Numbered from the stretch's first letter, positions 11,101-19,913 are shown. The stretch: DNA of 64,000 nt from Flavobacteriales bacterium (GCA_947470515.1 CANITF010000004.1:78837-142836); one strand, 5' to 3'. The notes: generated by a model from the sequence alone, not told the origin. A program made the numbers and translations.

Positions 11101-14100
11101 ATTATTCCATGTATATGTTGCTGCTCCAGAAGCTGAAAGCGTTACTGCAGTTCCAGCACAAACCGTTTGATCTAGTCCTGCACCAACAATTGGTAAAGGG
11201 TTAACTGTGACAGTGATTGCATCTGTTCCAGTGCATCCACCAGCATTTGTCCCAACAACGGTATAAATTGTGGTTACAGTTGGAAAAACAACAAAATTAT
11301 TTCCTATTCCTAATCCATTGTTCCAATTATATGTTACACCACCAGTTGCAGTTAAAGTCGTTGAGGCACCAATACAAATTGCGACGTCAAGACCCGCATT
11401 AATAGGTGCGTTTGCTAGTATTGTAACCGTTACAGCATCAGATGCTGTACATCCTAAAGATGTTCCAATAACCGTATAAGTTGCTGTTGCAACAGGAGAA
11501 ACTGTAATAGCAGCAGTTAATTGCCCACCAGGTGCCCACGAATAAGTAGTGGCTCCCGTTGCAGTTAATGTTGTTGAACCACCTGTACAAATAGATGCAT
11601 CAGGACCAGCACTTACAACCGGAATTGGATTAACCGTGACAATTACTTGATCGGTATTGATACATCCTGCAGCAGAAGTTCCAGTTACAGTATATGTAGT
11701 AGTTGCAGCAGGAGTGAATGCTACGCCATTTGTTACTCCATTGTCCCAAGTATAGGTTGAAGCACCAGAACCTGACAATGTCACGGCAATACCTGCACAA
11801 ACAGTTTGGTCGATACCCGCACCAACAATCGGAAGTGGGTTGACGGTAATTGTTGCAAGATCTGTGCTCGTGCAACCAGTTGCGGTTATCGTTCCTGTTA
11901 CAGTATACGTTGTTGTTGCAGCAGGCGTAAATGCAACTCCATTAGTGACACCACCAGTCCAAGTATATGTGTTAGCACCATTTCCAGAAAGTGTAACGGC
12001 TGTTCCAGCACAAACTGTTTGATCAGGAACGGCAATTATTGGTAATGGGTTAATTGTGATCACAAAAGTTGCAGTACAAACAGGACCCGGAACAGCAGGT
12101 GTTGTATAAGTAACAGTATAAGTACCTGCAGTGGATGTTGTTAAATTAATGACTCCAGTTGCTGCACTTACAAAAACAAGTCCTGCAGTTGAAGTATATG
12201 TTCCTCCAGCAACCCCAACAACAGTTGGAGAAGGATTAGCTCCATTTGTACAATAAGAAGCAGAAGGATAGGTTAATGTTGGCGGTCCTGTAAAAGTGCC
12301 AGTTACAGTTCTAGGACAACCGTTAGCATCCTGAACTTGGAAACTAAATACTTGCCCAGCTGTTAATCCATTTATAGCGATAGTACCGCCATTAGAACAT
12401 GTTGTGTTTCCAAAACTTGCATTCGCTGGAGTCAAAGAACCAGCAACAGCTGTAAATTGTGAACCATTAATGGCTGGTAATCCACCAGAAATAGTTGCTG
12501 TTACGGTTGAACAGTTTTGCACAAAAGTTGAAATTATTTGTGGTAAATATTGAACTGCATAAGGCGTTCCTAAATCATAACAAGGAATAGTTGTGTTTAC
12601 ATAAGTATAGGTTCCGGTTACAATGGAATACATCGTAATCGGAACGTAATAAATAGTATTATTTGTAAATGTCCCAGCAGGGAATGCATTTAACATTCCT
12701 TGGTCATTTAAATCATTTAAGTCATAGTCACTTACGATACCTAACAAACAAGGGTCATTTGCCACATCTTCCGTCGCCGACGGGACTAAACCAATTGTTG
12801 GAGGACAAGAATAAATCAACCAAGATACGCCAGGGTCATAAGTGGGACCAGGAGGGTTCGTTGCTATTCCAGGCACTGTGTAGTCGTTATTGGTTTGAAT
12901 ATCAATAACATCACCATAGCATAAAACATAATTATTATTACTAACCCCAATAATATCGGCAGTAAAAGTTCCTATATCCGCATTACACAGACAAGAGATG
13001 GGAGAGGTGAAATTTAACAATTGTTGACACGATGGTGTTGCTGTAAAATAAACTTGAACAGTTGATGCTGACCCATCAGAAATACAGTTTGTAATATTAT
13101 AATTGTATACTGTTCCGTTTACGAATGGAGGATTAAAAGTTTGAGTATATGTTCCTGAACTGTTGGTTACAATTACAACGATGGTCCCAGTTGCAGGGGC
13201 ATTTGTATAAGAAAAAGTTCCATTAACAGGGAAAGTATTATTCGGTTGACAGAATCCAATATTTGTTGTGAAAAGATTCATTAAACAGACACAACTGACC
13301 CCTGGACCAACAACAACTGTATTCGATGTTACACAACCAACATTGTCAGTTATTGTTACCGTGTATGTACCAGCAACTAAACCAATAACAGTATTACTCG
13401 CGGCAGCTGAATTCATAGTTGTCCCAACATTTGTTCCACTAGAATTTGTCCATACGTAATCCCATGGGCTAGCTCCTGTTCCATGTGTCGCAGTGACAGA
13501 GCCATTATTTCCACCTAAGCACGTTACTGCAGCGGCTGACATTGTAGGAGCAGTGCAGCAAATTTGAACCGCACTAAAGTTACTCGCGTTATCATCTGTA
13601 CATGCTGAACTCCCCCAGCTACCTGATTCTCCATCCCCAGAAGTATTCACTGTAACTGCTAAACTAGCACCAGGAGTACATGCAGCAGTAACTGTTTGAT
13701 TCCAACAAAAAGTCCAAGTACATGCAGCTCCATTGCAATTGTCGCCGTAATTATCACTTGCTAAAGTTCCTATATCAGTTGTCTCATAATAAAATCCCGG
13801 TCCCCAATTTACTCCATTAACAACGCCAATTCCACCGGCATAATATTGCCAACTTCCACCAGCACCTTGAGCGGATGCAGCTGTCGAAAGACCTGTCATT
13901 GAGCCTGTCCACCCTGGCGACATTGTAACTTGTACACCATGTAACCAGTTAGTATTTTGCTGAGACCATCCATTTATCGTATAACAAAACTGAACAACTT
14001 GACCAGGCGTATATCCCCCATTAACAGGAGCAGGTGTTGCTGTTAGTGTAGCAGTCAATAAGCAATCATTGCAATCTGTATCATTATCTACAGCAATTGA

Positions 14101-14592
14101 AAAATTGTTATCGGTTGCAGTTGTAGAATTTCCTGTAACTTGAATATAATAGGTTTGTCCAGGGACGATTTGTGTTACAACCAATGTTCCATTTCCACCA
14201 GCACCTATAATTGTGCAGCCTCTTCCAAGTAAATTACCACATGTTCCACTCCAAAGAGCAACATTTGCATTTGGAAAACCAGTTATATTCACATTTGCAA
14301 TGGTTCCAGAAGCTACAAAAGAATACCATGTTGATAGAGCGAATGTAGTCATAGCGCCTCCGGTACATCCCGTTTGATAGACATACGGATTTTCCGCAGT
14401 AGCGCCAACTGTAGTTTGAGCATTTAAAGTTGTTGCAGTTCCGTTTTGTAAACCGGCAATACATGCGCCTGGTGTTGGCAAAGTGCCTAAACTTGTGGCA
14501 CCTGAGCAATTGTCATTGGCAGGTTGGGCAAAAACACTAAATGCTGATAAAACAGCAATTGAAAGCTGAAAAATTTTGTTCTTCAATATCAT
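8131..14592 (-). CDS. Giant secreted repeat protein with type B T9SS C-terminal domain (2153 aa)
   Basis: Largest protein of the window, predicted to be exported by Sec and the type IX system. It opens with a signal peptide (cleavage near VFAQ, residue 23). An N-terminal pre-peptidase C-like beta-sandwich follows (WYSFVASG, YYIQVTGN), then a cysteine-rich region with SprB-type CxGGNNGSVTA and GTYTVTITDNVGC motifs (about 350-430). From about residue 850 come thirteen repeats of about 70 residues (AGxDQTVCAGTAVTLSGSGA and similar), interrupted once after repeat 7 by a divergent block of about 120 residues. Two PKD-like domains and a type B sorting domain (FYVPNTFTPDND to GHVNIIR) finish it. Its start lies two bases after the stop of the 130-aa gene, which suggests translational coupling. 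The function is probably adhesion or matrix formation, by analogy only. Confidence 0.9.
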   Translation of the reverse strand: MILKNKIFQLSIAVLSAFSVFAQPANDNCSGATSLGTLPTPGACIAGLQNGTATTLNAQTTVGATAENPYVYQTGCTGGAMTTFALSTWYSFVASGTIANVNITGFPNANVALWSGTCGNLLGRGCTIIGAGGNGTLVVTQIVPGQTYYIQVTGNSTTATDNNFSIAVDNDTDCNDCLLTATLTATPAPVNGGYTPGQVVQFCYTINGWSQQNTNWLHGVQVTMSPGWTGSMTGLSTAASAQGAGGSWQYYAGGIGVVNGVNWGPGFYYETTDIGTLASDNYGDNCNGAACTWTFCWNQTVTAACTPGASLAVTVNTSGDGESGSWGSSACTDDNASNFSAVQICCTAPTMSAAAVTCLGGNNGSVTATHGTGASPWDYVWTNSSGTNVGTTMNSAAASNTVIGLVAGTYTVTITDNVGCVTSNTVVVGPGVSCVCLMNLFTTNIGFCQPNNTFPVNGTFSYTNAPATGTIVVIVTNSSGTYTQTFNPPFVNGTVYNYNITNCISDGSASTVQVYFTATPSCQQLLNFTSPISCLCNADIGTFTADIIGVSNNNYVLCYGDVIDIQTNNDYTVPGIATNPPGPTYDPGVSWLIYSCPPTIGLVPSATEDVANDPCLLGIVSDYDLNDLNDQGMLNAFPAGTFTNNTIYYVPITMYSIVTGTYTYVNTTIPCYDLGTPYAVQYLPQIISTFVQNCSTVTATISGGLPAINGSQFTAVAGSLTPANASFGNTTCSNGGTIAINGLTAGQVFSFQVQDANGCPRTVTGTFTGPPTLTYPSASYCTNGANPSPTVVGVAGGTYTSTAGLVFVSAATGVINLTTSTAGTYTVTYTTPAVPGPVCTATFVITINPLPIIAVPDQTVCAGTAVTLSGNGANTYTWTGGVTNGVAFTPAATTTYTVTGTITATGCTSTDLATITVNPLPIVGAGIDQTVCAGIAVTLSGSGASTYTWDNGVTNGVAFTPAATTTYTVTGTSAAGCINTDQVIVTVNPIPVVSAGPDASICTGGSTTLTATGATTYSWAPGGQLTAAITVSPVATATYTVIGTSLGCTASDAVTVTILANAPINAGLDVAICIGASTTLTATGGVTYNWNNGLGIGNNFVVFPTVTTIYTVVGTNAGGCTGTDAITVTVNPLPIVGAGLDQTVCAGTAVTLSASGAATYTWNNGVTNGVSFTPAATTTYTVTGTTLGCTATDQVIVTVNPLPIVGAGVDQTVCAGTAVTLTGSGATTYTWTGGITNGVAFTPAATANYTVTGTTLGCTNTDIVTVTVNPLPIVNAGVDQTVCSGTAVTLSGAGASTYTWNNGVTNGVAFTPAVGAITYTVTGTSAAGCIATDQVVVTVNPNPVPLINGPSTYCTGNFALLSTSTPFTTYAWSTGSATPTINATIANNPISVVVTNAFGCSGTSPIFPIAENNIIMANFNVTICQGQSSVIHGIAQTVAGVYSQTFTLGTGCDSTSIVTLVVNPLPIVNAGVDQAVCTGVATTLTATSAATYTWNNGITNGVPFTQAIGPITYTVTGTSAAGCVNTDQVVVTVNPLPIVAAGIDQAVCAGTAVTLSASGASTYTWNNGVTNAVVFTPIATNTYTVTGTDVNGCVNTDQVLVTVNPIPTVGAGPDQAICIGASVTLSGSGAATYTWDNGVTNGTLFAPIATTSYTVTGTTAAGCSSTDEVIVTVNPLPVVNAGLDQTICIGASVTLNGAGASTYTWTNGVTNGVAFTPAVGTLTYTLTGTTAAGCISTDQVDVVVNPLPVVGGGPDQMVCAGTAVTLSGSGASTYTWNNGITDGIAFTPLATATYTVTGTSTAGCVNTDQVIVTVNPIPVVFAGNDVTICANQTVTLTGSGAATYAWDNGITNGIAFTPPAGTTTYTVTGTTAAGCINIDQINVTVDPIPIVSFTPNVTFGCVPLTVNFTNTTANSASGVWTMSDGTVLTGNGTVTNTFTQAGCFDITLTSTSTNGCIGTFTAIDLICTEAAPIASFIPSASIISELNPLVNFNNTTSGAVDYDWNFGDNTPNSILVNPSHDYSNTTIGNYIVTLIAYSPFGCVDTAYSTIQIYEELIFYVPNTFTPDNDDYNPSFQPIFTAGYDPYDYTLLIFNRWGEIVFESHNTEVGWDGSYGSNREVDLVQDGTYTWKIEFKTNRNDERVMRVGHVNIIR
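8950..12050 (-). repeat. Tandem ~210-bp coding repeats (13 copies) within the giant gene
   Basis: Thirteen in-frame units of about 207-216 bases encode the Ig-like repeat beginning PLPIVxAGxDQTVCAG. Units 2, 5, 7, 9 and 12 are very alike at the protein level. Units 3 and 4 are divergent and carry AITVSP or NNFVVFP instead of NGVAFTP. A non-repeat block, roughly 10200-10560, splits units 7 and 8. Confidence 0.85.
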
Positions 14593-14594
14593 AA

Positions 14595-14987
14595 TTACTG
14601 TTTATTGATATTATTTTTATGATAGTATTCTTTTTCTGTTGGATTTAATGTATTATCAAACCCCTTCATTAAATAACCTTCAGGGGAAATTGACCATATC
14701 GAAATGAAATAAATAGAATCATCTGCTAATAAACAACTAGGCGCAATGGAAATACCAGAATTTGCAAGTTCACGTCCTGATTTCAATTCAATTTCGGAAC
14801 CATCATTTAAGGTGATTAAATTTCGTTTAGTTTCAAAATAAGAACCGCAAAAGTCTGCTGAATTGAATACAGAAGATATTTGCTCTGATGAGTATTGATC
14901 TCCAATATTTTTTATTTCAAAAGTAGATTGAGAGAATGTAATTGTGCAAAGCATCATAAAAAATGATGAGAGTATTATTTTTTTCAT
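14595..14987 (-). CDS. Small secreted protein of unknown function (130 aa)
   Basis: Not recognised. It has a clear signal peptide (hydrophobic residues 3-18, cleavage near TFSQ) and a mature part of about 110 residues with three cysteines. The C-terminal tail is hydrophilic. It sits between a 69-aa secreted protein and the 2153-aa T9SS substrate. Its stop codon is two bases from the start of that giant gene, so the three are very likely one transcript. The coupling suggests a role linked to the giant protein, such as folding, anchoring or partner subunit, but nothing in its sequence shows which. Confidence 0.8.
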   Translation of the reverse strand: MKKIILSSFFMMLCTITFSQSTFEIKNIGDQYSSEQISSVFNSADFCGSYFETKRNLITLNDGSEIELKSGRELANSGISIAPSCLLADDSIYFISIWSISPEGYLMKGFDNTLNPTEKEYYHKNNINKQ

Positions 14988-15002
14988 AAGATGAAATTTG
15001 AA

Positions 15003-15212
15003 TTAATTTTTTTTGATTATTTCCTCCTTTTTTTGAGGAGATTCTATTTTTTTGGAGCGAACAGGCTTAACACGTTTATCAATTTTATTGACCTTAGAAA
15101 TGTGTTGCTGTTGTAATTGTGGATTGATGGTTTCTTGAGTAACAGTTTCTTGAACTTGCCCAATGGAGATTGATGACAAGAATAAAAAACTAAGAAATAA
15201 GGTCGTTTTCAT
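15003..15212 (-). CDS. Very small secreted Lys-rich protein (69 aa)
   Basis: Not recognised. Residues 1-18 form a good signal peptide ending SIGQ. The 50-residue remainder has a Gln-rich middle (LQQQH) and a strongly basic tail (KRVKPVRSKK, then KKEEIIKKN). It is the first gene after the promoter at 15257-15287 and precedes the 130-aa and 2153-aa genes by short gaps. Its place at the head of the operon and its signal peptide argue that it is real despite its size. Confidence 0.7.
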   Translation of the reverse strand: MKTTLFLSFLFLSSISIGQVQETVTQETINPQLQQQHISKVNKIDKRVKPVRSKKIESPQKKEEIIKKN

Positions 15213-15256
15213 AGTTGTGGTTTTATAACGTTTGTTTAGTTTGTATAGTCGAGACG

Positions 15257-15287
15257 CAAATATATGAAATGGGTTGCCTTATTTCAA
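15257..15287 (-). promoter_or_regulatory. Promoter of the giant-protein operon
   Basis: Read on the minus strand: TTG (15287-15285), a 20-base spacer, then TATATTTG (15264-15257), matching the Bacteroidota consensus. It lies about 45 bases upstream of the 69-aa start. Confidence 0.72.
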
Positions 15288-15310
15288 CTTTAATCAAAAA
15301 ATAAAAAACA

Positions 15311-15332
15311 TTTCACATCTTTTTTTGTGAAA
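15311..15332 (-). terminator. Possible terminator after msrA
   Basis: TTTCAC (15311-15316) and GTGAAA (15327-15332) form a six-pair stem with a ten-base loop. On the minus strand it is followed by a T-rich tract. The stem is weak, but it is well placed 16 bases past the msrA stop. Confidence 0.45.
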
Positions 15333-15347
15333 ATATAAACAGAAGGA

Positions 15348-15986
15348 TTAATTATTTTTTAATAATTGACCATATTTCTCTTTGAAACGATTAAGTCTTG
15401 GTTGAGAAACGCCTTTTACATAAGGATTCTCGGGATTCAATTCTTCGTAGTTTTGGTGGTAAATTTCTGCTTTGTAAAATTTAACTAATGGCACTACTTC
15501 AGTAGTAATTTTTGGAAATACTTTTTCCTTGAGCAATTTTTGAATATATTTTTCGGTGTAATCTTTTTCTTGTACATTTTCATAGAAAACAATAGATCTA
15601 TATTGAACGCCCAAATCTGGCCCTTGTTGATTCAACGTGGAAGCGTCGTGAGATCCAAAAAAGGCTTCAAGTAATATGTTATAACTCACTTTTGATGAAT
15701 CGTAATAAATTTTAACTGTTTCGGCATGTTTTGTTTTGCCAGAACAAACTAGCTCGTATGACGGATTTTTTTCTGTTCCACCAGAATAGCCAGATTCAAC
15801 TTCTTCAACCCCTTCTATAGATTCGAATATGGCTTCAACGCACCAAAAACAACCTGCTGCGAAATATGCGGTTTGAAGTGAATCAAGATTCTTAACAACT
15901 TTCTTTTCAGATTTTTCAGAATCACTTACTTGAGAACAAGCTGATAAGGCAAAAAATAATAACGGGATTAAACTAAATTTCATCAT
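15348..15986 (-). CDS. msrA: Peptide-methionine (S)-S-oxide reductase, lipoprotein form
   Basis: Reduces the S-epimer of methionine sulfoxide in proteins. The family signature GCFWCVEAIF lies at about residues 45-54, with the catalytic cysteine in GCFWC. Other conserved blocks follow: SGYSGG, FFGSHDASTLNQQGPDLG, QYRS and YHQNY. The N-terminus has a lipobox (LSAC, Cys at about 17), so the enzyme is probably anchored in the periplasm or outer membrane, unlike cytoplasmic MsrA. No MsrB domain is fused. It is the last gene of a minus-strand run with the TPR protein (41-base gap). Two adjacent ATGs are possible starts. Confidence 0.96.
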   Translation of the reverse strand: MMKFSLIPLLFFALSACSQVSDSEKSEKKVVKNLDSLQTAYFAAGCFWCVEAIFESIEGVEEVESGYSGGTEKNPSYELVCSGKTKHAETVKIYYDSSKVSYNILLEAFFGSHDASTLNQQGPDLGVQYRSIVFYENVQEKDYTEKYIQKLLKEKVFPKITTEVVPLVKFYKAEIYHQNYEELNPENPYVKGVSQPRLNRFKEKYGQLLKNN

Positions 15987-16027
15987 GTTACAATAACGAA
16001 TTAAGTTGGAAAATGTTTGATTGAAGC

Positions 16028-17863
16028 TTAAAGATCGTCTTTTTCTTCATCTGATGCGTCGCCGCGAATAGAACGATAACGCTTACGTACTTCAACTGAA
16101 TGTAAACTTCCTTTAAAATCAAACAACAAAGTTTTATAATATTCAGACGCTTTTTCATTGTCGTTCAGATGATTCTCATAAATATCGCCCAATTGAAAAA
16201 GAGCGTCATCTGCAAGTATATCATCTCTATAATATTTTAATAATTCTTCTAAATAGGAAATTGCTTTAGTCCAATCGCCTTGAAGTTGCATTGCTTTAGA
16301 TTTTCGAATGAGTATCTCATCTCCTAAACTATGGTATGGAAAAGTTGCAATTATGCTATCAAATAAAACAAATGCCTCACTGTTCCTGTGTTGTTCAATT
16401 AACAAATCACCATTTGCAAACCAAGTCATAGCTTGATAATTACTGTCTAAACCAAAGTTGTCTGTTATTAGAATAGACAATTTCAACGCATCATTTGCAA
16501 TTAGTTTTGTCGTAGATTCTTTCAAGACTCCTAATTGTGATTGCGCAAAATCGAATTCGCCATCGTAATAGAAAATACGTGCATTTTTAAATTTCGCTTC
16601 GTGTCCGATTGGTTCGAATTTAAGTTCACTTTCGATTTGCATATACAGTAAAGAAGCCTCCCAGATATCTCCGTGTAAAACATGAATATCAGCAAGTTGC
16701 ATTTTTAATTCTGCTTTTTGCATGTCCGTGATACCTGGAATTAATAGTGCATCTGTCAATAACGTAATTGCTTCAGTAGCTTGATTTGCATAAAAAGCTT
16801 CAATGTGGCTTAGTTCAATTATTAAAGGAATAGATGATCTTTTTTTACCAACACGTAACAAGGTTGTTTGATATTCAGATATGGTGGATTGTAATTCCTC
16901 CGCAGAGTAGTTTCGATTAGTAGTTACTTCTAAAAATCGGGTATTTAAAAGCGCATTTTCTGCTTGATAATAAAATAATTTTTCATCACCTAATGCTATA
17001 ACATATTTGAAGGCTTTGCGAGCAGTTTCATATTCTTTATTTTCTACACACATTTTCCCTAACTCCAAAACACCTCTTCCTTGCTCATTTAATCTTTTAT
17101 CCATCGCTTGAATTTGCACTAAAGCTCCTGTGAAATTTTTCTTTTGGATGAACAACCAAATCAACATTTCGGAATAAACTGATTCTCCAGGTTTCTTTTG
17201 AATTCTTTCGAGCAGTACGCTTTTTAAGAAATCATATTCTTTTGATACTGAAGATGTGAAATCAATTTGCCGTGCGAGAACTGTTTGAATAGTGGATGCA
17301 TAGCTTGATTGAAAATCGAGTAAATCCAGATATTCACCAATCATTTTTTCAGTTTGACCCATTGCGCCATAAAGTTCTGCAAACTGAAAATGTAAAGGAT
17401 AGGAGTCTCTTAGTATTTTTCTTCCTTTTTCGATTGTTGAAAATGCTAAATCATTTCGTCCTTTTGATTTAAATGCATTGAAAAGTGAAATGATCGAAGC
17501 TGGATCAGGTTCTAGGTTATCAATTAAATCCGAATAAATTTTTTGTGCTTTATCCGTTTCCTTCGTGTCTTCATAAAATTGACCTAAAAGGACTTTATAT
17601 TCAATATCATATCGATTTGCTGAACTTTGTTTTTTAAGCACTTTTTCTGCCTCCTTCAAATCACCAGTTTGATTTAGGCAATCAAAATAACGGTTGAAAT
17701 TAAATTTAGAAGGATCTTTGTCATAAATTTTAAAGTAATACATCTTTGCTTTTTCAAAATCACCATTGGAATAATAATGTTGAGCCAATTGCTGATCTGT
17801 TTCCCCTTGTGAAAAGGAAAAACTAGAAATCCAAATAAATAGTAAACCGAATAAAAATTTCAT
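16028..17863 (-). CDS. Periplasmic tetratricopeptide-repeat protein
   Basis: Begins with a signal peptide (KFLFGLLFIWISSFSFSQ), followed almost entirely by helical repeats. TPR-like motifs are seen in the first 100 residues (AQHYYSNGDFEKAKMYYFKI; LKEAEKVLKK) and at the C-terminus (WTKAISYLEELLKYYRDD; ALFQLGDIYENHLNDNEKA), the latter like YbgF/BamD-type TPRs. The partner is unknown; such proteins scaffold envelope complexes. The start is placed at the ATG at 17863 (611 aa) because the in-frame codon two residues upstream is TTG. It lies between a coiled-coil lipoprotein and msrA in one orientation with short gaps. Confidence 0.85.
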   Translation of the reverse strand: MKFLFGLLFIWISSFSFSQGETDQQLAQHYYSNGDFEKAKMYYFKIYDKDPSKFNFNRYFDCLNQTGDLKEAEKVLKKQSSANRYDIEYKVLLGQFYEDTKETDKAQKIYSDLIDNLEPDPASIISLFNAFKSKGRNDLAFSTIEKGRKILRDSYPLHFQFAELYGAMGQTEKMIGEYLDLLDFQSSYASTIQTVLARQIDFTSSVSKEYDFLKSVLLERIQKKPGESVYSEMLIWLFIQKKNFTGALVQIQAMDKRLNEQGRGVLELGKMCVENKEYETARKAFKYVIALGDEKLFYYQAENALLNTRFLEVTTNRNYSAEELQSTISEYQTTLLRVGKKRSSIPLIIELSHIEAFYANQATEAITLLTDALLIPGITDMQKAELKMQLADIHVLHGDIWEASLLYMQIESELKFEPIGHEAKFKNARIFYYDGEFDFAQSQLGVLKESTTKLIANDALKLSILITDNFGLDSNYQAMTWFANGDLLIEQHRNSEAFVLFDSIIATFPYHSLGDEILIRKSKAMQLQGDWTKAISYLEELLKYYRDDILADDALFQLGDIYENHLNDNEKASEYYKTLLFDFKGSLHSVEVRKRYRSIRGDASDEEKDDL

Positions 17864-17891
17864 GGGCAATTATTAGCAATTATTATACCTC

Positions 17892-18431
17892 TTAATTTTG
17901 ATTAGATAAACTTAATGAAAATGCATTAATTTCATTATGCAATGCCTCGTAGGTTTGAGTTGTTTTTTCTCGCAATGAAATGTAATCAGAAAGTAGAATT
18001 TTTAATTTCTGCACTTTTTCATTTTCAAATTCAATGTAAGTCGCATATTTATCTCTTTCGCCATTGCCTTTATCTATATCAGCTTTTAATTTTTTAAGTG
18101 CAATTTTTTCGGATTCAATATCGTTTATCATTTGCGAATTGGAAAGATTGAGAATTTCGAATGATTTTCTCATTATCTTATAAGCATCCAGTTTTTTTGC
18201 AAATTCAAATTCGAGTGTGTCAGATTGGTAATTCATTTTAATGCGCGAATCAGTTGCATTTGCATTCGAAGCTAAATCAGAAATTGTTGAGAAGTCATTT
18301 TCCGCAAGAATTAATTGAATGCTATCCAATGATTCGTTCATTTCTTGAATCGACAATATTTGCTCGCCTTTTTTTAAGTCAGTGCAAGAAGACAAACCAA
18401 TCAAAACCAACAAAATAAATGCAAATTTCAT
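17892..18431 (-). CDS. Putative coiled-coil lipoprotein (179 aa)
   Basis: Not assigned to a family. The N-terminus is a lipoprotein signal with lipobox LSSC (Cys at about 16). The mature part is rich in Leu, Lys, Glu and Ile in heptad-like spacing, especially about residues 90-150, so a coiled coil is likely. It ends 28 bases before the TPR protein start, which suggests joint expression and perhaps joint function in the envelope. Confidence 0.78.
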   Translation of the reverse strand: MKFAFILLVLIGLSSCTDLKKGEQILSIQEMNESLDSIQLILAENDFSTISDLASNANATDSRIKMNYQSDTLEFEFAKKLDAYKIMRKSFEILNLSNSQMINDIESEKIALKKLKADIDKGNGERDKYATYIEFENEKVQKLKILLSDYISLREKTTQTYEALHNEINAFSLSLSNQN

Positions 18432-18478
18432 AAGATAAAAATTACCTAAAAATACAATTTGTTTTGAATTAAAACACT

Positions 18479-19750
18479 TTAGTTAATTTCAGTAAATCCA
18501 GTGAACTTATGCAATACATCAGGAATAAGAATACTATTAGACGTTTGATGATTCTCTAAGAGTGCAGCAACAATTCTTGGAAGCGCCAAAGCACTGCCAT
18601 TCAAGGTATGACACAATTGATTCTTTTTCTCGCCATTTTTAAAGCGCAATTTCAACCTGTTTGCTTGAAATGTATCAAAACGAGATACTGAACTAACCTC
18701 TAACCATTTATCTTGTGCAGCAGAATATACTTCAAAATCATACGTAATTGCTGATGCAAAACTAGTATCTCCTCCGCAAAGTCTTAAAATACGGTACTGT
18801 AACCCTAATTTTTCTAGCAAACCTTTAACGTGCTCAATCATTTCGGTCAATGCTTTGTCTGCGTTATTTGGATGCTCGATACGTACGATTTCGACTTTGT
18901 CAAATTGATGTAAACGATTTAATCCTCTCACATCGCTTCCATAAGAACCTGCTTCTCTTCTAAAACAAGGCGTATACCCAGTAAGTTTTATGGAAAAATT
19001 ATCTGAAGGTAAAAGTACGTCGCGGTAAATATTTGTTAATGGAACTTCAGCTGTCGGAATCATATAAAAATCATCTTCTGGCATATAGTACATTTGCCCT
19101 TCTTTATCAGGTAATTGCCCCGTTCCATAAGCACTTGCTTCATTGACCATTAACGGTGGAATAAACTCTTCATAACCAGATTTATCGGCCTCATCTAAAA
19201 AGAAGGCAATTAGTGCACGTTGTAATTTAGCTCCTTTTCCTCTATAAAATGGAAATCCGGCTCCCGTAACTTTAACACCTAATTCGAAGTCAATTAGGTC
19301 ATATTTCTTGGCTAAATCCCAATGTGGTAAAGCTGCGAAACTGAAAACAGGTGCAGTTCCATGTTCAAAAACAGTTTCATTGTCCAATTCACTCTTGCCA
19401 CTTTTAACAAGTTCGTTTGGTACATTTGGAATAGTATATAAAAGTTGTGTTATTTCTTTTTCATAAATATCAACTTTAGCCTTTAATTCACTTTCAACTA
19501 CTTTAAGTTTCGTTGTTTTTTCTTTGGCAATGATCGCATCATTTTGTTTTCCTTGTTTGAAAAGATCTCCAATTTCTTTCGCATATTGATTCAATTCTGC
19601 AGAAGTAGTTTCTAATTCAGTTTTAGAGGCTCTCCAATTTTGATCTGTTTCGAGAATTTTATTGAGCGTCTCTGTAGCATCAATATTTCTTTTTTTAAGC
19701 CCTTCAATAATGGCTTCTTTTTCGTTTCGAATACGTGTAATCTCGAGCAT
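18479..19750 (-). CDS. serS: Seryl-tRNA synthetase
   Basis: Charges tRNA-Ser with serine. It has an N-terminal long coiled-coil arm (about residues 1-110) and a class II catalytic core. Motif 2 is seen in FRREAGSYGSDVRGLNR and the serine/ATP site in the TAEVPLTN block; motif 3 is in NGSALALPRIVAALLENHQ near the C-terminus. The start is set at 19750, giving MLEITRIRNEKEAI and 423 residues, the usual family length. An in-frame ATG 48 bases upstream would add a hydrophobic stretch unlike the family. Confidence 0.97.
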   Translation of the reverse strand: MLEITRIRNEKEAIIEGLKKRNIDATETLNKILETDQNWRASKTELETTSAELNQYAKEIGDLFKQGKQNDAIIAKEKTTKLKVVESELKAKVDIYEKEITQLLYTIPNVPNELVKSGKSELDNETVFEHGTAPVFSFAALPHWDLAKKYDLIDFELGVKVTGAGFPFYRGKGAKLQRALIAFFLDEADKSGYEEFIPPLMVNEASAYGTGQLPDKEGQMYYMPEDDFYMIPTAEVPLTNIYRDVLLPSDNFSIKLTGYTPCFRREAGSYGSDVRGLNRLHQFDKVEIVRIEHPNNADKALTEMIEHVKGLLEKLGLQYRILRLCGGDTSFASAITYDFEVYSAAQDKWLEVSSVSRFDTFQANRLKLRFKNGEKKNQLCHTLNGSALALPRIVAALLENHQTSNSILIPDVLHKFTGFTEIN

Positions 19751-19913
19751 TATACTTTGTTTTTGTGTTGCGAATTTAATAATTATAAAGGACATCACAT
19801 TGCTTGCGTTGTATTTGTTACAACGTATTTTCTTTGTAAATTCAAGAAAAAATGAATTATTTCATGAGCTTTAATGGAGTCTTTTACGGTAGATTGCTCT
19901 GCTTTTTTGGTTT

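Noticed and set aside
8950..12050. Regular direct repeats that could be taken for a CRISPR array or satellite DNA
   Set aside because: The unit is about 210 bases, fully coding and in frame, with graded divergence. Repeat length and spacer pattern do not fit CRISPR.
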